Shown here: positions 48,765-61,610 of the stretch, piece after piece
Numbering within the stretch: the first letter of the stretch is position 1
Layout of the letters: every line of letters begins with the position of its first letter
Assembly: GCA_037039925.1 (NCBI GenBank)
Contig: JAXRKP010000820.1
Span: forward strand, 102,001 to 166,000
Direction of reading: 5' to 3'
Origin: Doris montereyensis
Taxonomy: Eukaryota; Mollusca; Gastropoda; Nudibranchia; Dorididae
Length of the DNA stretch: 64,000 bases
The notes under the pieces: generated by a model
Databases searched by the model: none
What the model was told of the DNA's origin: nothing
The model's input: the letters and a program-made list of their open reading frames with translations, nothing else
Made by a program: the position numbers and the translations under genes

Positions 48765-49590
48765 CACACACCAATGATAGTACGAACAATAAATATGGTT
48801 TGATACAAAGGCATCTCAACGATCCATTGTTAAAGTTCTCACACCAATGATAGTACAAACAATAAATATGGTTTGATACAAAGGCATCTCAACGATCCAT
48901 TGTTAAAGTTCTCACACCAATGATAGTACAAACAATAAATATGGTTTTAATACAAAGGCATCTCAACGATCCATTGTTAAAGTTCTCACACCAATGATAG
49001 TACAAACAATAAATATGGTTTTAATACAAAGGCATCTCAACGATCCATTGTTAAAGTTCTCACACCAATGATAGTACAAACAATAAATATGGTTTTAATA
49101 CAAAGGCATCTCAACGATCCATTGTTAAAGTTCTCACACCAATGATAGTACAAACAATAAATATGGTTTTAATACAAAGGCATCTCAACGATCCATTGTT
49201 AAAGTTCTCACACCAATGATAGTACAAACAATAAATATGGTTTTAATACAAAGGCATCTCAACGATCCATTGTTAAAGTTCTCACACCAATGATAGTACG
49301 AACAATAAATATGGTTTTAATACAAAGGCATCTCAACGATCCATTGTTAAAGTTCTCCACCAATGATAGTACAAACAATAAATATGGTTTTAATACAAAG
49401 GCATCTCAACGATCCATTGTTAAAGTTCTCACACCAATGATAGTACGAACAATAAATATGGTTTTAATACAAAGGCATCTCAACGATCCATTGTTAAAGT
49501 TCTCACACCAATTTCAACGATCCATAGTACAAACAATAAATATGGTTTTAATACAAAGGCATCTCAACGATCAAGTGTCAAAGCTCTCAC
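48765..49590. repeat. 74-bp minisatellite
   Basis: About 11 highly similar units with ttctcacaccaatgatagta, aacaataaatatggttttaa and ggcatctcaacgatccattg. The first two have gtttgat in place of gttttaat. The last unit is rearranged. Confidence 0.97.
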
Positions 49591-50083
49591 ATTGTTCTTC
49601 TTAGCGTATTCTTTGTACAATGAACACATATTGCTATATATTGTTGTCATAATCTGGTATTTTTTTCGTCGTTGATATTTTTATCTCTGATAATGCCATA
49701 GTTACAAGTTAATATTCTCACGTGATAAAGAAAGAAGAACTCAGGGAGAAAATCCACACCGCCAAATGCACGCTCCGTTAAACTGCCCATGCACACTGAG
49801 CATTTATTGAACTCGCTGTTATGCAAATTGCTGACATAAATCTGAATTATGAAATCAGCCAATCCTCATGACGATGGGAACATTTTATCGACTGCTGCTA
49901 GCCATTAGCAAGTTTAAAGGTAATACAAGTAATACGACGAAGAAATAAGTTTGAGGAAAAAAAGAAATGCTCCCGTTATAGAAATCACGAAACAACGATA
50001 AACGCCGAAACAGATAGATGTGTAAGCATGAAATAAGACCATGCCATGACGAAGTGAACAAAAGGCGGCCTCGCTAAAGTGCA
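49591..50083. other. Unrecognised sequence
   Basis: No gene seen. Confidence 0.4.
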
Positions 50084-51128
50084 ACACTGTAATATATTTA
50101 GTTTTTGGGGACATCCAAAACACTGTAATATATTTAGTTTTTGAAACATCGATAAACACTGTAAACATTTAGATTTTGGGGACATGAAAAAACACTGTAA
50201 TATGTTTAGCCAAAAGGGGGACATCCAAAACACTGTAATATATTTAGTTTTTGGGGACATCCAAAACACTGTAATATATTTAGTTTTTGGGGACATCCAA
50301 AACACTGTAATATATTTAGTTTTTGGGGACATCCAAAACACTGTAATATATTTAGTTTTTGGGGACATCCAAAACACTGTAATATATTTAGTTTTTGGGG
50401 ACATCCAAAACACTGTAATATATTTAGTTTTTGGGGACATTCAAAACACTATAATATATTTATTTTTTGGGGACATTCAAAACACTATAATATATTTAGT
50501 TTTTGGGGACATCCAAAACACTGTAATATATTTAGTTTTTGGGGACATCCAAAACACTGTAATATATTTATTTTTTGGGGACATTCAAAACACTATAATA
50601 TATTTATTTTTGGGGACATTCAAAACATTGTAATATATTTATTTTTGGGGACATGCAAAACACTGTAATATATTTAGTTTTTGGGGACATTCAAAACACT
50701 GTAATATATTTAGTTTTTGGGGACATTCAAAAGACTGTAATATATTTAGTTTTTTGGGGACATTCAAAACATTGTAATATATTTATTTTTTGGGGACATC
50801 CAAAACACTGTAATATATTTAGTTTTTGGGGACATTCAAAACACTGTAATATATTTAGTTTTTGGGGACATCCAAAACACTGTAATATATTTAGTTTTTG
50901 GGGACATTCAAAACACTGTAATATATTTAGTTTTTGGGGACATTCAAAACACTATAATCTATATATTTTTGGGGACATTCAAAACACTGTAATATATTTA
51001 GTTTTTGGGGACATCCAAAACACTGTAATATATTTAGTTTTTGGGGACATCCAAAACACTGTAATATATTTAGTTTTTGGGGACATTCAAAACACCGTAA
51101 TATATTTAGTTTTTCGGGGCATCCAGAA
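50084..51128. repeat. 36-bp minisatellite
   Basis: About 29 units with cactgtaatatatttagttt and ttggggacatccaaaa. The period is a multiple of three, so the plus strand reads GDIQNTVIYLVF repeatedly with no stop. There is no spacer diversity, so it is not a CRISPR array, and there is no sign of a protein gene. Confidence 0.97.
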
Positions 51129-51785
51129 CATCGTAAATTTTGGTCGTGACTACTAAAGGACTAGATCTACCTCAGAACTGAAAATTAAATTTAGTATCAA
51201 GAAAGCAGAGATCCTAATCCGAACACATTGTCACGTATCTTCCAAAAATTATAGTCCATCAATGACGTCATTAATTTCCAAGAGCGATGTGTAGTTCAAA
51301 CTTCCTGAGATGAAGATTTCGTGATTGGCTCCCGTCATTCACATTTTAGTCACATCGTAAAATGTCAACGACGCACTCAATTTAATATAAATGTCACTCT
51401 GAGATGGTGGAATACAATTGAGAAAAACAACTATTTTTCATGAGTTAGCAATGATTTAGATTCACTATAAAACAAAGATCGAATAATAACGAAGGCTAAT
51501 CTCGTATTTCCATACCTTCGGTCCCGTCCACATCCCTTTTCTGGTATAGAAAACGAACAAAACTTGTTATGTATGAATTATTTCTAAAGGCGCTACATGT
51601 ACATTTAAAACAAAACAAAATAATAATATTGATGAATCGATGCGGACATGAACGCGCTGACTACTGACTACACCAACACATTTGACTTGCACAATGCATT
51701 GATAGAACTTTTAACGAAATCAACATCGGCACATTTCCATTTCATACAAAGATGAAAAAGATCAATTTGGTCGTTTTTTCTGTTC
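51129..51785. other. Unrecognised sequence
   Basis: No gene seen. Confidence 0.4.
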
Positions 51786-52230
51786 ATAAAAAGGTTCATA
51801 AAAGAGTTCATAAAAAGGTTCATAAAAGAGTTCATAAAAAGGTTCATAAAAGAGTTCATAAAAAGGTTCATAAAAAGGTTCATAAAAAAGTTCATAAAAA
51901 GGTTCATAAAAAGGTTCATAAAAAGGTTCATAAAAAGGTTCATAAAAAGGTTCATAAAAAGGTTCATAAAAAGATTCATAAAAAGATTCATAAAAAGATT
52001 CATAAAAAGATTCATAAAAAAGTTCATAAAAAGTTCATAAAAAAGTTCATAAAAAAGTTCATAAAAGGTTAAAAAAGGTTCATAAAAAGGTTCAAAAAAG
52101 GTTCATAAAAAAGTTCATAAAAAGGTTCATAAAAAGTTCATAAAAAAGTTCATAAAAAGGTTCATAAAAAAGTTCATAAAAAGGTTCATAAAAAGTTCAT
52201 AAAAAGGTTCATAAAAAGGTTCATAAAAAG
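51786..52230. repeat. 12-bp minisatellite
   Basis: About 37 units of ttcataaaaagg, with aga, aag and shortened variants at both ends. In-frame readings HKKVHKKV (plus) and MNLFMNLF (minus) are artefacts. Confidence 0.97.
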
Positions 52231-53056
52231 GGATTTCAACGAAGTCGGTCAACAATTTGTGTCGGTCAGTGGTTTTTTTAATTTTCGCTGTTCTTTCGTG
52301 TACGTGGAATTTTATCTTCATTCCGTGCTTCTGTAACTTAGATGATGCGATAGAACTCACGTTTTCCCTAAATGTTTTTTCAACTTAAACACCGACAACG
52401 CGACTTGTATATTTCAGGGATAACAAAGATTGGCCATAACATTCTTACAGATATCTTTGACACAATATCGACTATTAGCTTAGAATGAGGAGAGAAAGAA
52501 AACAGAAATAAACACTCCAGGCCCAATGAGGTAGAAAGTAACGTTTGAAGAAATCATTTTCACTTTGCATCGTCCGTCAGCCATCAGCTCAATTCTCATG
52601 TCAAACTGTCGGTAATCGTAAATTTCAATCCCGAAATGCATTTGGCAGAAGAAAAAATGGACGTCAGCGTCATTTGCCAATGCTATTTCCGGTTGTTACC
52701 TCAAAACTTGGAAATGCTTTCGATAACGGTCATACGCTTAAACAAATCTTGCAACCATTCAGTTTAACTTTGTGGAGAAATGAGGTTGAAAACGGAAACA
52801 TTCTTTACAGACTAAGGCAAGTTGTCCATAACCGCCGCTCCCCACCCTACCTTCCTGCCCTCACCATTTCAAATCTGTTCAGACAGAAGCGTACGCCCAG
52901 TCCGCACCCACACACTCAATGATGATGTCAATGACACCAAGGCGCATTGCTTTTCCGTCTGTGGTGGCACCAAAGGCATTGGTATTAGAAGGAGAAACCA
53001 GGAGCGTCATTGATTTATCGATCGCAATGGTTATCGAGATGCACATGCTAGTGTAA
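52231..53056. other. Unrecognised sequence, possibly with exonic content
   Basis: Frames cross on both strands at 52480-52922. The minus-strand reading (ending DMRIELMADGRCKVKM) looks less biased than most frames in this window, but I cannot name a domain or support splice sites. Confidence 0.3.
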
Positions 53057-53222
53057 GTGTGTGTGTCTTAACGGGATGCTCAGTCAGTCACGTGACACGT
53101 GAGGAGGGCCACATATAAGGAAGAAGGGTCGCCATCTGTGTGTGTCTTAACGGGATGCTCAGTCAGTCACGTGACACGTGGGGAGGGCCACATGTAAGGA
53201 AGAAGGGTCGCCACCTGTGTGA
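53057..53222. repeat. 79-bp tandem duplicate
   Basis: Two copies, at 53061 and 53140, of gtgtgtcttaacgggatgct, cagtcagtcacgtgacacgt and gaagaagggtcgccatct. A third partial copy follows. Confidence 0.9.
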
Positions 53223-53767
53223 GTCTTGAAGAGAAAGTTCCGAAAGGTTGGAGGGCGCCACATAGGCAAGCTGTCTGCCGTTTGGGTGCAAGAGCGTCAT
53301 AACATTAGCAAATTGTACGACAGAGGACGAATAGACATTGTCCGATACGCTTGTAGACACTGGATGACTGGTGGGGTTTTTTTTTTGGGGGGGGGGTATT
53401 CCTTAAGTAGCAACGATAACGGATTACCTATTTTACTTGACTGAAGCAAGATAGTCTTTCAATGGAACTGTCTAGGTCAGCTTTCTTGGCCTAATAATCA
53501 TCAACGAAATGGATATTACATCTTTAGTATAGACTTTAGACTTACATCTTGATATTATTTATATCGATCTTAATATATTTATATCTAAAATCTACATACA
53601 TAAATGTATATCGATTTAGACAGAGCTAGACAGATCTAGATCTAGATATGATTTTGTAAGATCTACATCTAGATTCTAGATCGTGATCGAGCTCTAAAAC
53701 TTTAGGTAGATTTTAGATTGAACTTGAACTACTATTATACAAAAAGCACACAGCTTTCTCTCGTTTT
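53223..53767. other. Unrecognised sequence
   Basis: T/G homopolymer run at 53374-53396, and several tctagatctagat motifs near 53633-53690. Confidence 0.4.
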
Positions 53768-55376
53768 GGAAGTGACTAATTCCCATAGTATTTGAATAGA
53801 TTATCTGTTGCTGTTTGAATGACTAGTTCCCATAGTATTTGAATAGATTATCTGTTGCTGTTTGAATGACTAATTCCCATAGTATTTGAATAGATTATCT
53901 GTTGCTGTTTGAATGACTAATTCCCATAGTATTTGAATAGATTATCTGTTGCTGTTTGAATGACTAGTTCCCATAGTATTTGAATATATTATCTGTTGCT
54001 GTTTGAATGACTAGTTCCCATAGTATTTGAATAGATTATCTGTTGCTGTTTGAATGACTAATTCCCATAGTATTTGAATATATTATCTGTTGCTGTTTGA
54101 ATGACTAGTTCCCATAGTATTTGAATATATTATCTGTTGCTATTTGAATCACTAGTTCCCATAGTATTTGAATAGATTATCTGTTGCTGTTTGAATCACC
54201 AGTTCCCTTAGTATTTGAATAGATTTTCTGTTGCTGTTTGAATTACTAGTTCCCATAGTATTTAAATAGATTATCTGTTGCTGTTTGAATTAGAGTATTT
54301 GAATAGTTATCTGTTGCTATTTGAATGACTAGTTCCCATAGTATTTGAATAGATTATCTGTTGCTGTTTGAATGACTAATTCCCATAGTATTTGAATAGA
54401 TTATCTGTTGCTGTTTGAATGACTAGTTCCCATAGTATTTGAATAGATTATCTGTTGCTGTTTGAATGACTAGTTCCCATAGTATTTGAATAGATTATCT
54501 GTTGCTGTTTGAATGACTAGTTCCCATAGTATTTGAATAGATTATCTGTTGCTGTTTGAATGACTAGTTCCCATAGTATTTGAATAGATTATCTGTTGCT
54601 GTTTGAATGACTAGTTCCCATAGTATTTGAATATATTATCTGTTGCTGTTTGAATGACTAGTTCCCATAGTATTTGAATAGATTATCTGTTGCTGTTTGA
54701 ATGACTAGTTCCCATAGTATTTGAATATATTATCTGTTGCTGTTTGAATGACTAGTTCCCATAGTATTTGAATATATTATCTGTTGCTGTTTGAATGACT
54801 AGTTCCCATAGTATTTGAATAGATTATCTGTTGCTGTTTGAATCACCAGTTCCCTTAGTATTTGAATAGATTTTCTGTTGCTGTTTGAATGACTAGTTCC
54901 CATAGTATTTAAATAGATTATCTGTTGCTGTTTGAATGACTAGTTCCCATAGTATTTGAATAGATTATCTGTTGCTGTTTGAATGACTAGTTCCCATAGT
55001 ATTTGAATAGTTATCTGTTGCTATTTGAATGACTAGTTCCCATAGTATTTGAATAGATTATCTGTTGCTGTTTGAATGACTAGTTCATAGTATTTGAATA
55101 GATTATCTGTTGCTGTTTGAATGACTAGTTCCCATAGTATTTGAATATATTATCTGTTGCCGTTTGAATGACTAATAGTATTTGAATAGATTATCTGTTG
55201 CTGTTTGAATCTCTGTTGCTGTTTGAATCACTAGTTCCCATAAAATATGAATATATTATCTGTTGCTGTTTGAATGACTAGTTCCCATATTATTTGAATA
55301 TATTATCTGTTGCTGTTTGAATCACTAGTTCCCATAGTATTTGAATAAATTATCTGTGGCTGTTTGAATCAATAGT
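53768..55376. repeat. 47-bp minisatellite, 1.6 kb
   Basis: About 34 units with gactagttcccatagtattt, gaatagattatctgttgctg and tttgaat. The variants tagatta/tatatta and tagttcc/taattcc recur in runs, including two copies of a larger block that contains the rare ccagttccctta unit (54200 and 54848). Confidence 0.97.
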
Positions 55377-55711
55377 TGCTCCCATCATTATGACGTGCAA
55401 TGATTCAGGGCATTAGACAGTTTTGGTTCGATTTCTTTTCTTTTTCGACATAGATTTATGCCTTCAATTTTGTGACACAGTTTAGTCTCCACCACATAGC
55501 ACGCCGTGAAAATGTACGATCCGTCACAAGGCAGGTTTTCCCATGCAATCGAATGTCACAATGCTGATTACCACCGCAAAGTGCAACAACGGCTGGCTTG
55601 ACTTCGCCTAAATGCCACAGGTTTTCCTAAATCCGTCTTCAATTTGTTGCTTTTAAAGAGTCAATTCAGGTGAAAAATAAACTTGATAAACTCTTCTTGC
55701 CTCATCTCAGC

Positions 55712-55752
<41 letters not shown>

Positions 55753-55788
55753 ATGTAGATCTAGATCTATGTTAACCATGTCTACACA

Positions 55789-55823
<35 letters not shown>

Positions 55824-56042
55824 GACAATTGTGCAGCTCGTGGACCGTGCATTTGGCAGAGCCTACTGTATGCGATATATGAATATATCTATACTCTGTC
55901 ACTAAATTTAAAGTGAGCAACAAACATGCTTTTTAAAACGCGTTAGACGTTAGCAATGCAATAACAAACGCATTGAAAACACATTAGAGCACTGAGTTTG
56001 TACAACTCGCGTGGCAGTCCAATGACAAAACAGATGCGGGAC
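55377..56042. other. Unrecognised sequence with a TG/CA inverted pair
   Basis: (TG)n at 55716-55752, an agatctagatct palindrome near 55756, then (CA)n at 55784-55822. No gene seen elsewhere. Confidence 0.6.
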
Positions 56043-56858
56043 GCATTAGAACGGTTCATTGGTTCACTGTTCTCTAACACAATGCATTAGAGCGGTTCAT
56101 TGGTTCACTGTTCCCTAACACAATGCATTAGAGCAGTTCATTGGTTCACTGTTCCCTAACACAATACATTAGAGCGGTTCATTGGTTCACTGTTCCCTAA
56201 CACAATACATTAGAGCGGTTCATTGGTTCACTGTTCTCTAACACAATACATTAAAGTGGTTCATTGGTTCACTGTTCTCTAACACAACGCATTAGAGTGG
56301 TTCATTGGTTCACTGTTCTCTAACACAACGCATTAGAGCGGTTCATTGGTTCACTGTTCCCTAACACAATACATTAGAGCGGTTCATTGGTTCACTGTTC
56401 TCTAACACAACGCATTAGAGCGGTTCATTGGTTCACTGTTCTCTAACACAATGCATTAAAGCGGTTCATTGGTTCACTGTTCCCTAACACAATGCATTAG
56501 AGCAGTTCATTGGTTCACTGTTCCCTAACACAATGCATTAGAGCGGTTCATTGGTTCACTGTTCTCTGACAAAATGCATTAGAGCAGTTCATTGGTTCAC
56601 TGTTCCCTAACACAATGCATTAGAGCGGTTCATTGGTTCACTGTTCCCTAACACAATGCATTAGAGCGGTTCATTGGTTCACTGCTCTCTGACACAATGC
56701 ATTAGAGCAGTTCATTGGTTCACTGTTCCCTAACACAATGCATTAAAGCGGTGCATTGGTTCACTATTCTCTGACACAATACATTAGAGCAGTTCATTAG
56801 TTCACTGTTCTCTAACACAATATATTAGAGCGGTTCATTGGTTCACTGTTCTCTAACT
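56043..56858. repeat. 41-bp minisatellite
   Basis: About 20 units with cattagagcggttcattggt and tcactgttccctaacacaat. Variants gttccc/gttctc and agcgg/agcag. Confidence 0.97.
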
Positions 56859-56932
56859 GTTTTTTATTTAACTCAACCGTAGCGAAACAACCGTAGGGAA
56901 ATTAGAACGCTAATCAAGAAAGACTTTTCCTC

Positions 56933-57180
56933 TGGCTCACACGTTTGAGTAAAGACAAGCAATGAGGCAATGGGGCAATTGGGAAATGGGGCAATGGGAC
57001 ATGTCGAAAAGGAAGGAAATCACTTTGAATGGCTCACACGTTTGAGTAAAGACAAGCAATGAGGCAATGGGGAAATGGGGCAATGGGGCATGTCGAAAAA
57101 GAAGGAAATCACTTTGAATGGCTCATACGTTTGAGTAAAGACAAGCAATGAGGCAATGGGGCATGTCGAAAAGGAAGGAA
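56933..57180. repeat. ~90-bp tandem triplicate
   Basis: Units start ggctcacacgtttgagtaaa at 56933, 57031 and 57120 and contain acaagcaatgaggcaatggg and catgtcgaaaaggaaggaaa. Unit length varies (98 and 89) through an internal caatggggc repeat. The end matches the sequence left of SINE-A copy 1. Confidence 0.9.
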
Positions 57181-57183
57181 ATC

Positions 57184-57345
57184 ACTCTGAATATATATTA
57201 AAGCTCCATAGGAACAAAGACGAGACAAATACAAGGAATAGACAGAAAAAAAAACAGGCCACCATGAGGATCGAACTTGCAACCTCTGCGCCGGCACCCG
57301 TCGCCTCGCCATGAAAGGAAAGCTTGCTACCAACTGAGCTAACTA
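57184..57345 (-). mobile_element. SINE-A family copy, minus strand
   Basis: Minus strand: cttagttagctcagttggta (A box), gttgcaagttcgatcctc (B box, about 57281-57264), a T-rich body with tctattccttgtatttgtct and a 3' end ttcctatggagctttaatat. This is the copy with both RNA polymerase III boxes best preserved. Confidence 0.75.
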
Positions 57346-57465
57346 AGCTCCGAGTGTTCGATCCTGGTGGTGGCCATGGTTTGCTCTGTTTGTTCCTTGT
57401 ACTTGTCTCCCCTTTGTTCCTTGTACTTTTCTCCCCTTTGTTCCTATGGGGCTTTAATATTATTC
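57346..57465 (+). mobile_element. SINE-A family fragment, head-to-head with the minus copy
   Basis: Begins within the head (gagtgttcgatcctggtggt), then gttccttgtacttgtctccc, repeated once, and ttcctatggggctttaatat. The A box is missing where it abuts the minus-strand copy. Confidence 0.7.
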
Positions 57466-58329
57466 AATATTATTTTCTTCACTTTCACACCTTTGAGGTA
57501 TCGAGCATTTCACAGTAAACGCTGTCACTAGAATTTCACCGTCGTCCATTTTGTCCACAGCATTCTTATCACGTGAGAGGCCGTGTGATTGGGTTGTCAA
57601 GTTCTCCTAATCGGATAATCGACTTGAACTGCCTACGGCCGAAGCAAGCGTTTTAAACATTCCTACCCAAACCCCAGGCATCGATCGTCTTGTCTATCAC
57701 CCCAGTGTCACTCTCTCTGTAAATTTGTTTTCAAGTGCAATGAACACTCCACTTAATTAAAGCAATTTCTCGATTTTACTGTACTTTCAATTCAAGATAA
57801 AATGTTTCAAACCTGTTTCAACATTACCACCTTGTTGTGTATATTTTGGTGGCTGTATCTACTTAACTCTCTTCCATGCATTCCGTATGCGCACCACATT
57901 AGAACTGCACATGAACGATGTCTTCCTAGTCAGTCAGTCATTGCACGCAATAAAAATGCACTTTTTGGATTTAGTCCGATGATTTGTAATGGATACGATC
58001 CTCTAGTGGGATGTTGTTTGTTTAGTGTTAGAAATATCAAGACTTCAGCCCCATCGCTACGATTTATCAGCGTTGTGCTTTGTATTCGTATTCTTATTGT
58101 ATGGTACTTAAAACTTAAAACATAGTGCATTACATCTTCACCTATTTTTTTCCACTTGGACATCAATCCTATCAAGATCCCTGTCGTGTCGTTTGTAGAA
58201 TTGCAATACAAAAACCGCCACGTAGAATACAATATGCTTGCATCCAAGACACCCTTCACCGTCGAAATCGGATTACGATGGAGGAAATCTATAACAAGTC
58301 AAGTAGACCGTGCAAAAGTAGTAATGATT
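57466..58329. other. Unrecognised sequence
   Basis: Frames of about 100 codons (57802-58125 and others) show no domain I recognise. Confidence 0.4.
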
Positions 58330-59560
58330 GTCTGTTTGTTTTAACGTTTCGGTTGTCTGTTTATTCCAATGTTTTAGATGTCTGTTTGTTCCAACGTTTT
58401 AGATGTCTGTTTGTTACAACGTTTTAGATGTCTGTTTGTTACAACGTTTTGGTTGTCTGTTTATTCCAACGTTTTAGATGTCTGTTTGTTCGTTTGAATG
58501 TTTTAGATGTCTGTTTGTTCCAATGTTTTAGATGTTTGTTTGTTCCAACGTTTTAGATGTCTGTTTGTTCCAACGTTTTAGATGTCTGTTTGTTCCAACG
58601 TTTTAGATGTCTGTTTGTTACAACGTTTTGGTTGTCTGTTTGTTACAATGTTTTGGTTGTCTGTTTGTTCCAACGTTTTGGTTGTCTGTTTGTTCCAACG
58701 TTTTGGATGTCTGTTTGTTACAACGTTTTGGTTGTCTGTTTGTTCCTGACGTTTTTGTTTTGTCTGTTTGTTCCAACGTTTTGGTTGTCTGTTTGTTCCA
58801 ACATTTTGGATGTCTTTTGTTCCAACGTTTTGATGTCTGTTTGTTCCAACGTTTTGGTGTTGTTCCAACGTTTTGGTTGTCTGTTTGTTCCAACGTTTTG
58901 GATGTTCGTTTTGATGTTGTTTCCAACGTTTTGGTTCCAACATTTTTGATGTCTCTTTGTTTGTTCCAACGTTTTTGATGTTGTTTGTTCCAACGTTTTG
59001 GTTGTCTGTTTGTTACAACGTTTTGTTTTGTGTCTGTTTGTTACAACGTTTTTGGTTGTTTGTTCAACGTTTTTTGTCTGTTTGTTCCAACGTTTTTTGT
59101 CTGTTTGTTACAACGTTTTTGTTTTGTTACAACGTTTTTGATGTCTGTTTGTTCCAACGTTTTTGTCTGTTTGTTCCAACGTTTTTGTTCATTTTGAGGT
59201 TTGTTCCAACGTTTATTCCAACATTTTTTTGTCTCTTTGTTCCAACGTTTTGTTGTTTGTTCCAACGTTTTTTTGTCTGTTTGTTACAACGTTTTTCCCG
59301 GTTTTGTTCCAACGTTTTTGTCTGTTTGTTCCAACGTTTTTGTCTCTTTGTTACAACGTTCTACTTTTGTTGTAACCAAACGTATTTTTGTCAAACAACT
59401 TTTGTTCCAACGTTTAACTGTGTCGTCTAAGTCAAACACGTTGTTAACTGTGTCGTCTAGAAACAACAAACGTTTTTGTCTGTTTGTTACAAAACGTTTT
59501 TTGTCGTTTGTTCAAAACGTTTTTGTGTCGTTTGTTCCAACGTTTTAACTGTCTGTTTGT
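58330..59560. repeat. ~25-bp minisatellite, block 1
   Basis: Units of ttttggatgtctgtttgttc plus caacg, with frequent single-base changes and deletions. Units become shorter and more T-rich after 58900. The many frames here are artefacts. Confidence 0.95.
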
Positions 59561-59846
59561 TCCAACGTTAGAAACAACAAACATTTGTTAACTGTGTTTA
59601 GAAACAACAACGTTGTTAACTGTGTCGTCTAGAAACAACAAAACATCCCAAGGTTAACTAGAAACCAAACATCCCGTTGTTAACTGTCTCGTTTGAAACA
59701 ACAAACACGTTTTTGTGTCGTTTAGTTCCAACTAGAAACAACAAACATCCCATTGTTAACTGTTGTCTAGAAACAACAAACATCCCGTTGTTAACTGTGT
59801 CGTCTAGAAACAACGTTTAACTGTGTCGTCTAGAACAACAAACAAA
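59410..59846. repeat. ~37-bp minisatellite, block 1
   Basis: Units of gtcgtctagaaacaacaaac and atcccgttgttaactgt, heavily truncated. Interleaved at its start with the end of the ~25-bp block. It ends at a 17-mer cagttggaatggcgatt (59849-59865). Confidence 0.85.
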
Positions 59847-59879
59847 GGCAGTTGGAATGGCGATTGGGGGTGTAGTAAT

Positions 59880-60760
59880 ATTTTGTATTTCCTTGTTGAA
59901 TTTCCAACGTTTTTGTCTATATTGTTCCAACATTTGTCTGTTTGTTCCAACATTTTGGAAAAAATTTAATGTTCAAACATTTTGGATGTCTGTTTATTCC
60001 AACATTTTGGATGACAATGTTTGTTCCAACGTTTTAGATGTCTGTTTGTTACAATGTTTTAGATGTCTGTTTGAAAGTTGTCTCGAGGGTAACCTTTCTA
60101 ACATTTTGGATGTCTGTTTGTTCCAACGTTTGTGGATGTTTGTTTGTTCCAACGTTTTAGATGTCTCTTTGTTGCAACATTTTGGATGTCTCATTTTGTT
60201 CCAACGTTTTAGATGTCTGTTTGTTCCAACATTTTGGATGTCTGTTTGTTCCAATGTTTTAGTTGTCTGTTTGTTCCAACGTTTTAGATGTCGTTTGTTC
60301 CAACGTTTTGGATGTCTGTTTGTTCCAACGTTTTAGATGTCTGTTTGTTCCAACATTTTGGATGTCTGTTTGTAAAAATACAACGTTTTGGTTGTCTGTT
60401 CGTTACAATGTTTTGGTTGTCTGTTTGTTACAACGTTTTGGTTGTCTGTTTGTTGCAACGTTTTGGTTGTCTGTTCGTTGCAACGTTTTGAAGTTGTTCT
60501 TCGTTACAACGTTTTGGTTGTCTGTTTGTTACAACGTTTTAGATGTCTGTTTGGTACAACGTTTTGGTTGTTTGTTCTGTTTGTTACAACGTTTTGGTTG
60601 TCTGTTTGTTACAATGTTTTGGTTGTCTGTTTGTTTGTTGCAATGTTTTGTTGTCTGTTTGTTTTGGATGTCTGTTTGTTACAACGTTTTGGATGTCTGT
60701 TTGTTACAACGTTTTGGTTGTCTGTTTGTTACAACGTTTTGAGTCATCAATTGTCATTTG
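59880..60760. repeat. ~25-bp minisatellite, block 2
   Basis: Same units as 58330-59560: ttttggatgtctgtttgttc plus caacg, with ttacaacg variants dominating after 60380. Confidence 0.95.
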
Positions 60761-60844
60761 TTATCAACGTTCTACATTCCATTTTGTTGTAACGTGTGTA
60801 AACTGCAAACCTAGTCATCAATTCATTGCATCCGATTTTATCAA

Positions 60845-61610
60845 AGTAATTGACAACATCGTCTAGAAACAACAAACATCCGATTGTTGTTAACTGTGTA
60901 GGAGTCTAGATCAACATGAATCCCGTTCATCAATCTAGTCATGAAACAATTGCATTGGGACCGATTGCCCGGTTAGAAACAACAAACATCCAATTGTTAA
61001 CTGTGTCGTCTCAGAAACAACAAACATCATCAATTGTTAATCTAGTGTCAATCTAGTCAGAAATTCCATTGCAAACATCCCGTTGTTAACTGATAGAGTC
61101 ATCAATCTAGTCAAACAATCAAACATCCTAGTTCAATTAATCATCAATCTAGTCATGAATCTAGAAACTAACAATTCCATTGCATTGGGACCGATTGCCC
61201 GGTTATAACTGTGTCATCAATCTAGAAACAGTCAAATCTATCATCAATTGTCATCAATCTAGTGTCGTCTAGAAACAACAAACATCCCGATTGTTAACTG
61301 AGAGTTATTGATAGAGTCGTCAATCTAGAAACAACAAACATCAATCTAGTTATCAATCTGTTAACTAGTGTCGTCTAGAAACAACAAACATCCCAATTTG
61401 TTAACTGTGATCAATCTAGAAACTAGTAATCAAACATCCCATTGTTAACTGTCATCAATCTAGTCAAACAACAATCTAAACATCCCATTGCATTAACTGT
61501 GTCGTCTAGAAACAACAAACATCCCGTTGTTAACTGTGTCGTTCTAGAAACAACAAAACATCCGATTGTTGTTAACTGTAAATCGATCTAGAAACAACAA
61601 ACATGAATTC
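60845..61610. repeat. ~37-bp minisatellite, block 2
   Basis: Same units as 59410-59846 but scrambled with catcaatctagtca pieces and a twice-seen ccattgcattgggaccgatt segment (60952 and 61177). It ends at the same 17-mer cagttggaatggcgatt (61611-61627), next to the gypsy LTR. Confidence 0.85.

Noticed and set aside
50084..51128. Regular 36-bp repeat, CRISPR-like period
   Set aside because: Units are contiguous with no unique spacers and no cas genes; the genome is animal. It is a minisatellite.
50184..51156. Long repetitive open frames (GDIQNTVIYLVF units)
   Set aside because: The period is a multiple of three, so stops are absent by arithmetic; no start context, domain or unique flanking coding sequence.
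51752..52072. Lys/His-rich protein frame (HKKV units)
   Set aside because: It is only the translation of the 12-bp array.
52480..52922. Possible unknown host exon
   Set aside because: Composition is coding-like in places but I could not support a domain, start or splice pair.
57184..57345. tRNA gene
   Set aside because: A and B boxes are present but spacing is long, the acceptor stem does not pair, and a SINE-type body and tail follow.
57802..58125. 107-codon frame with a hydrophobic start
   Set aside because: No family resemblance, no splice or promoter support, next to satellite sequence.
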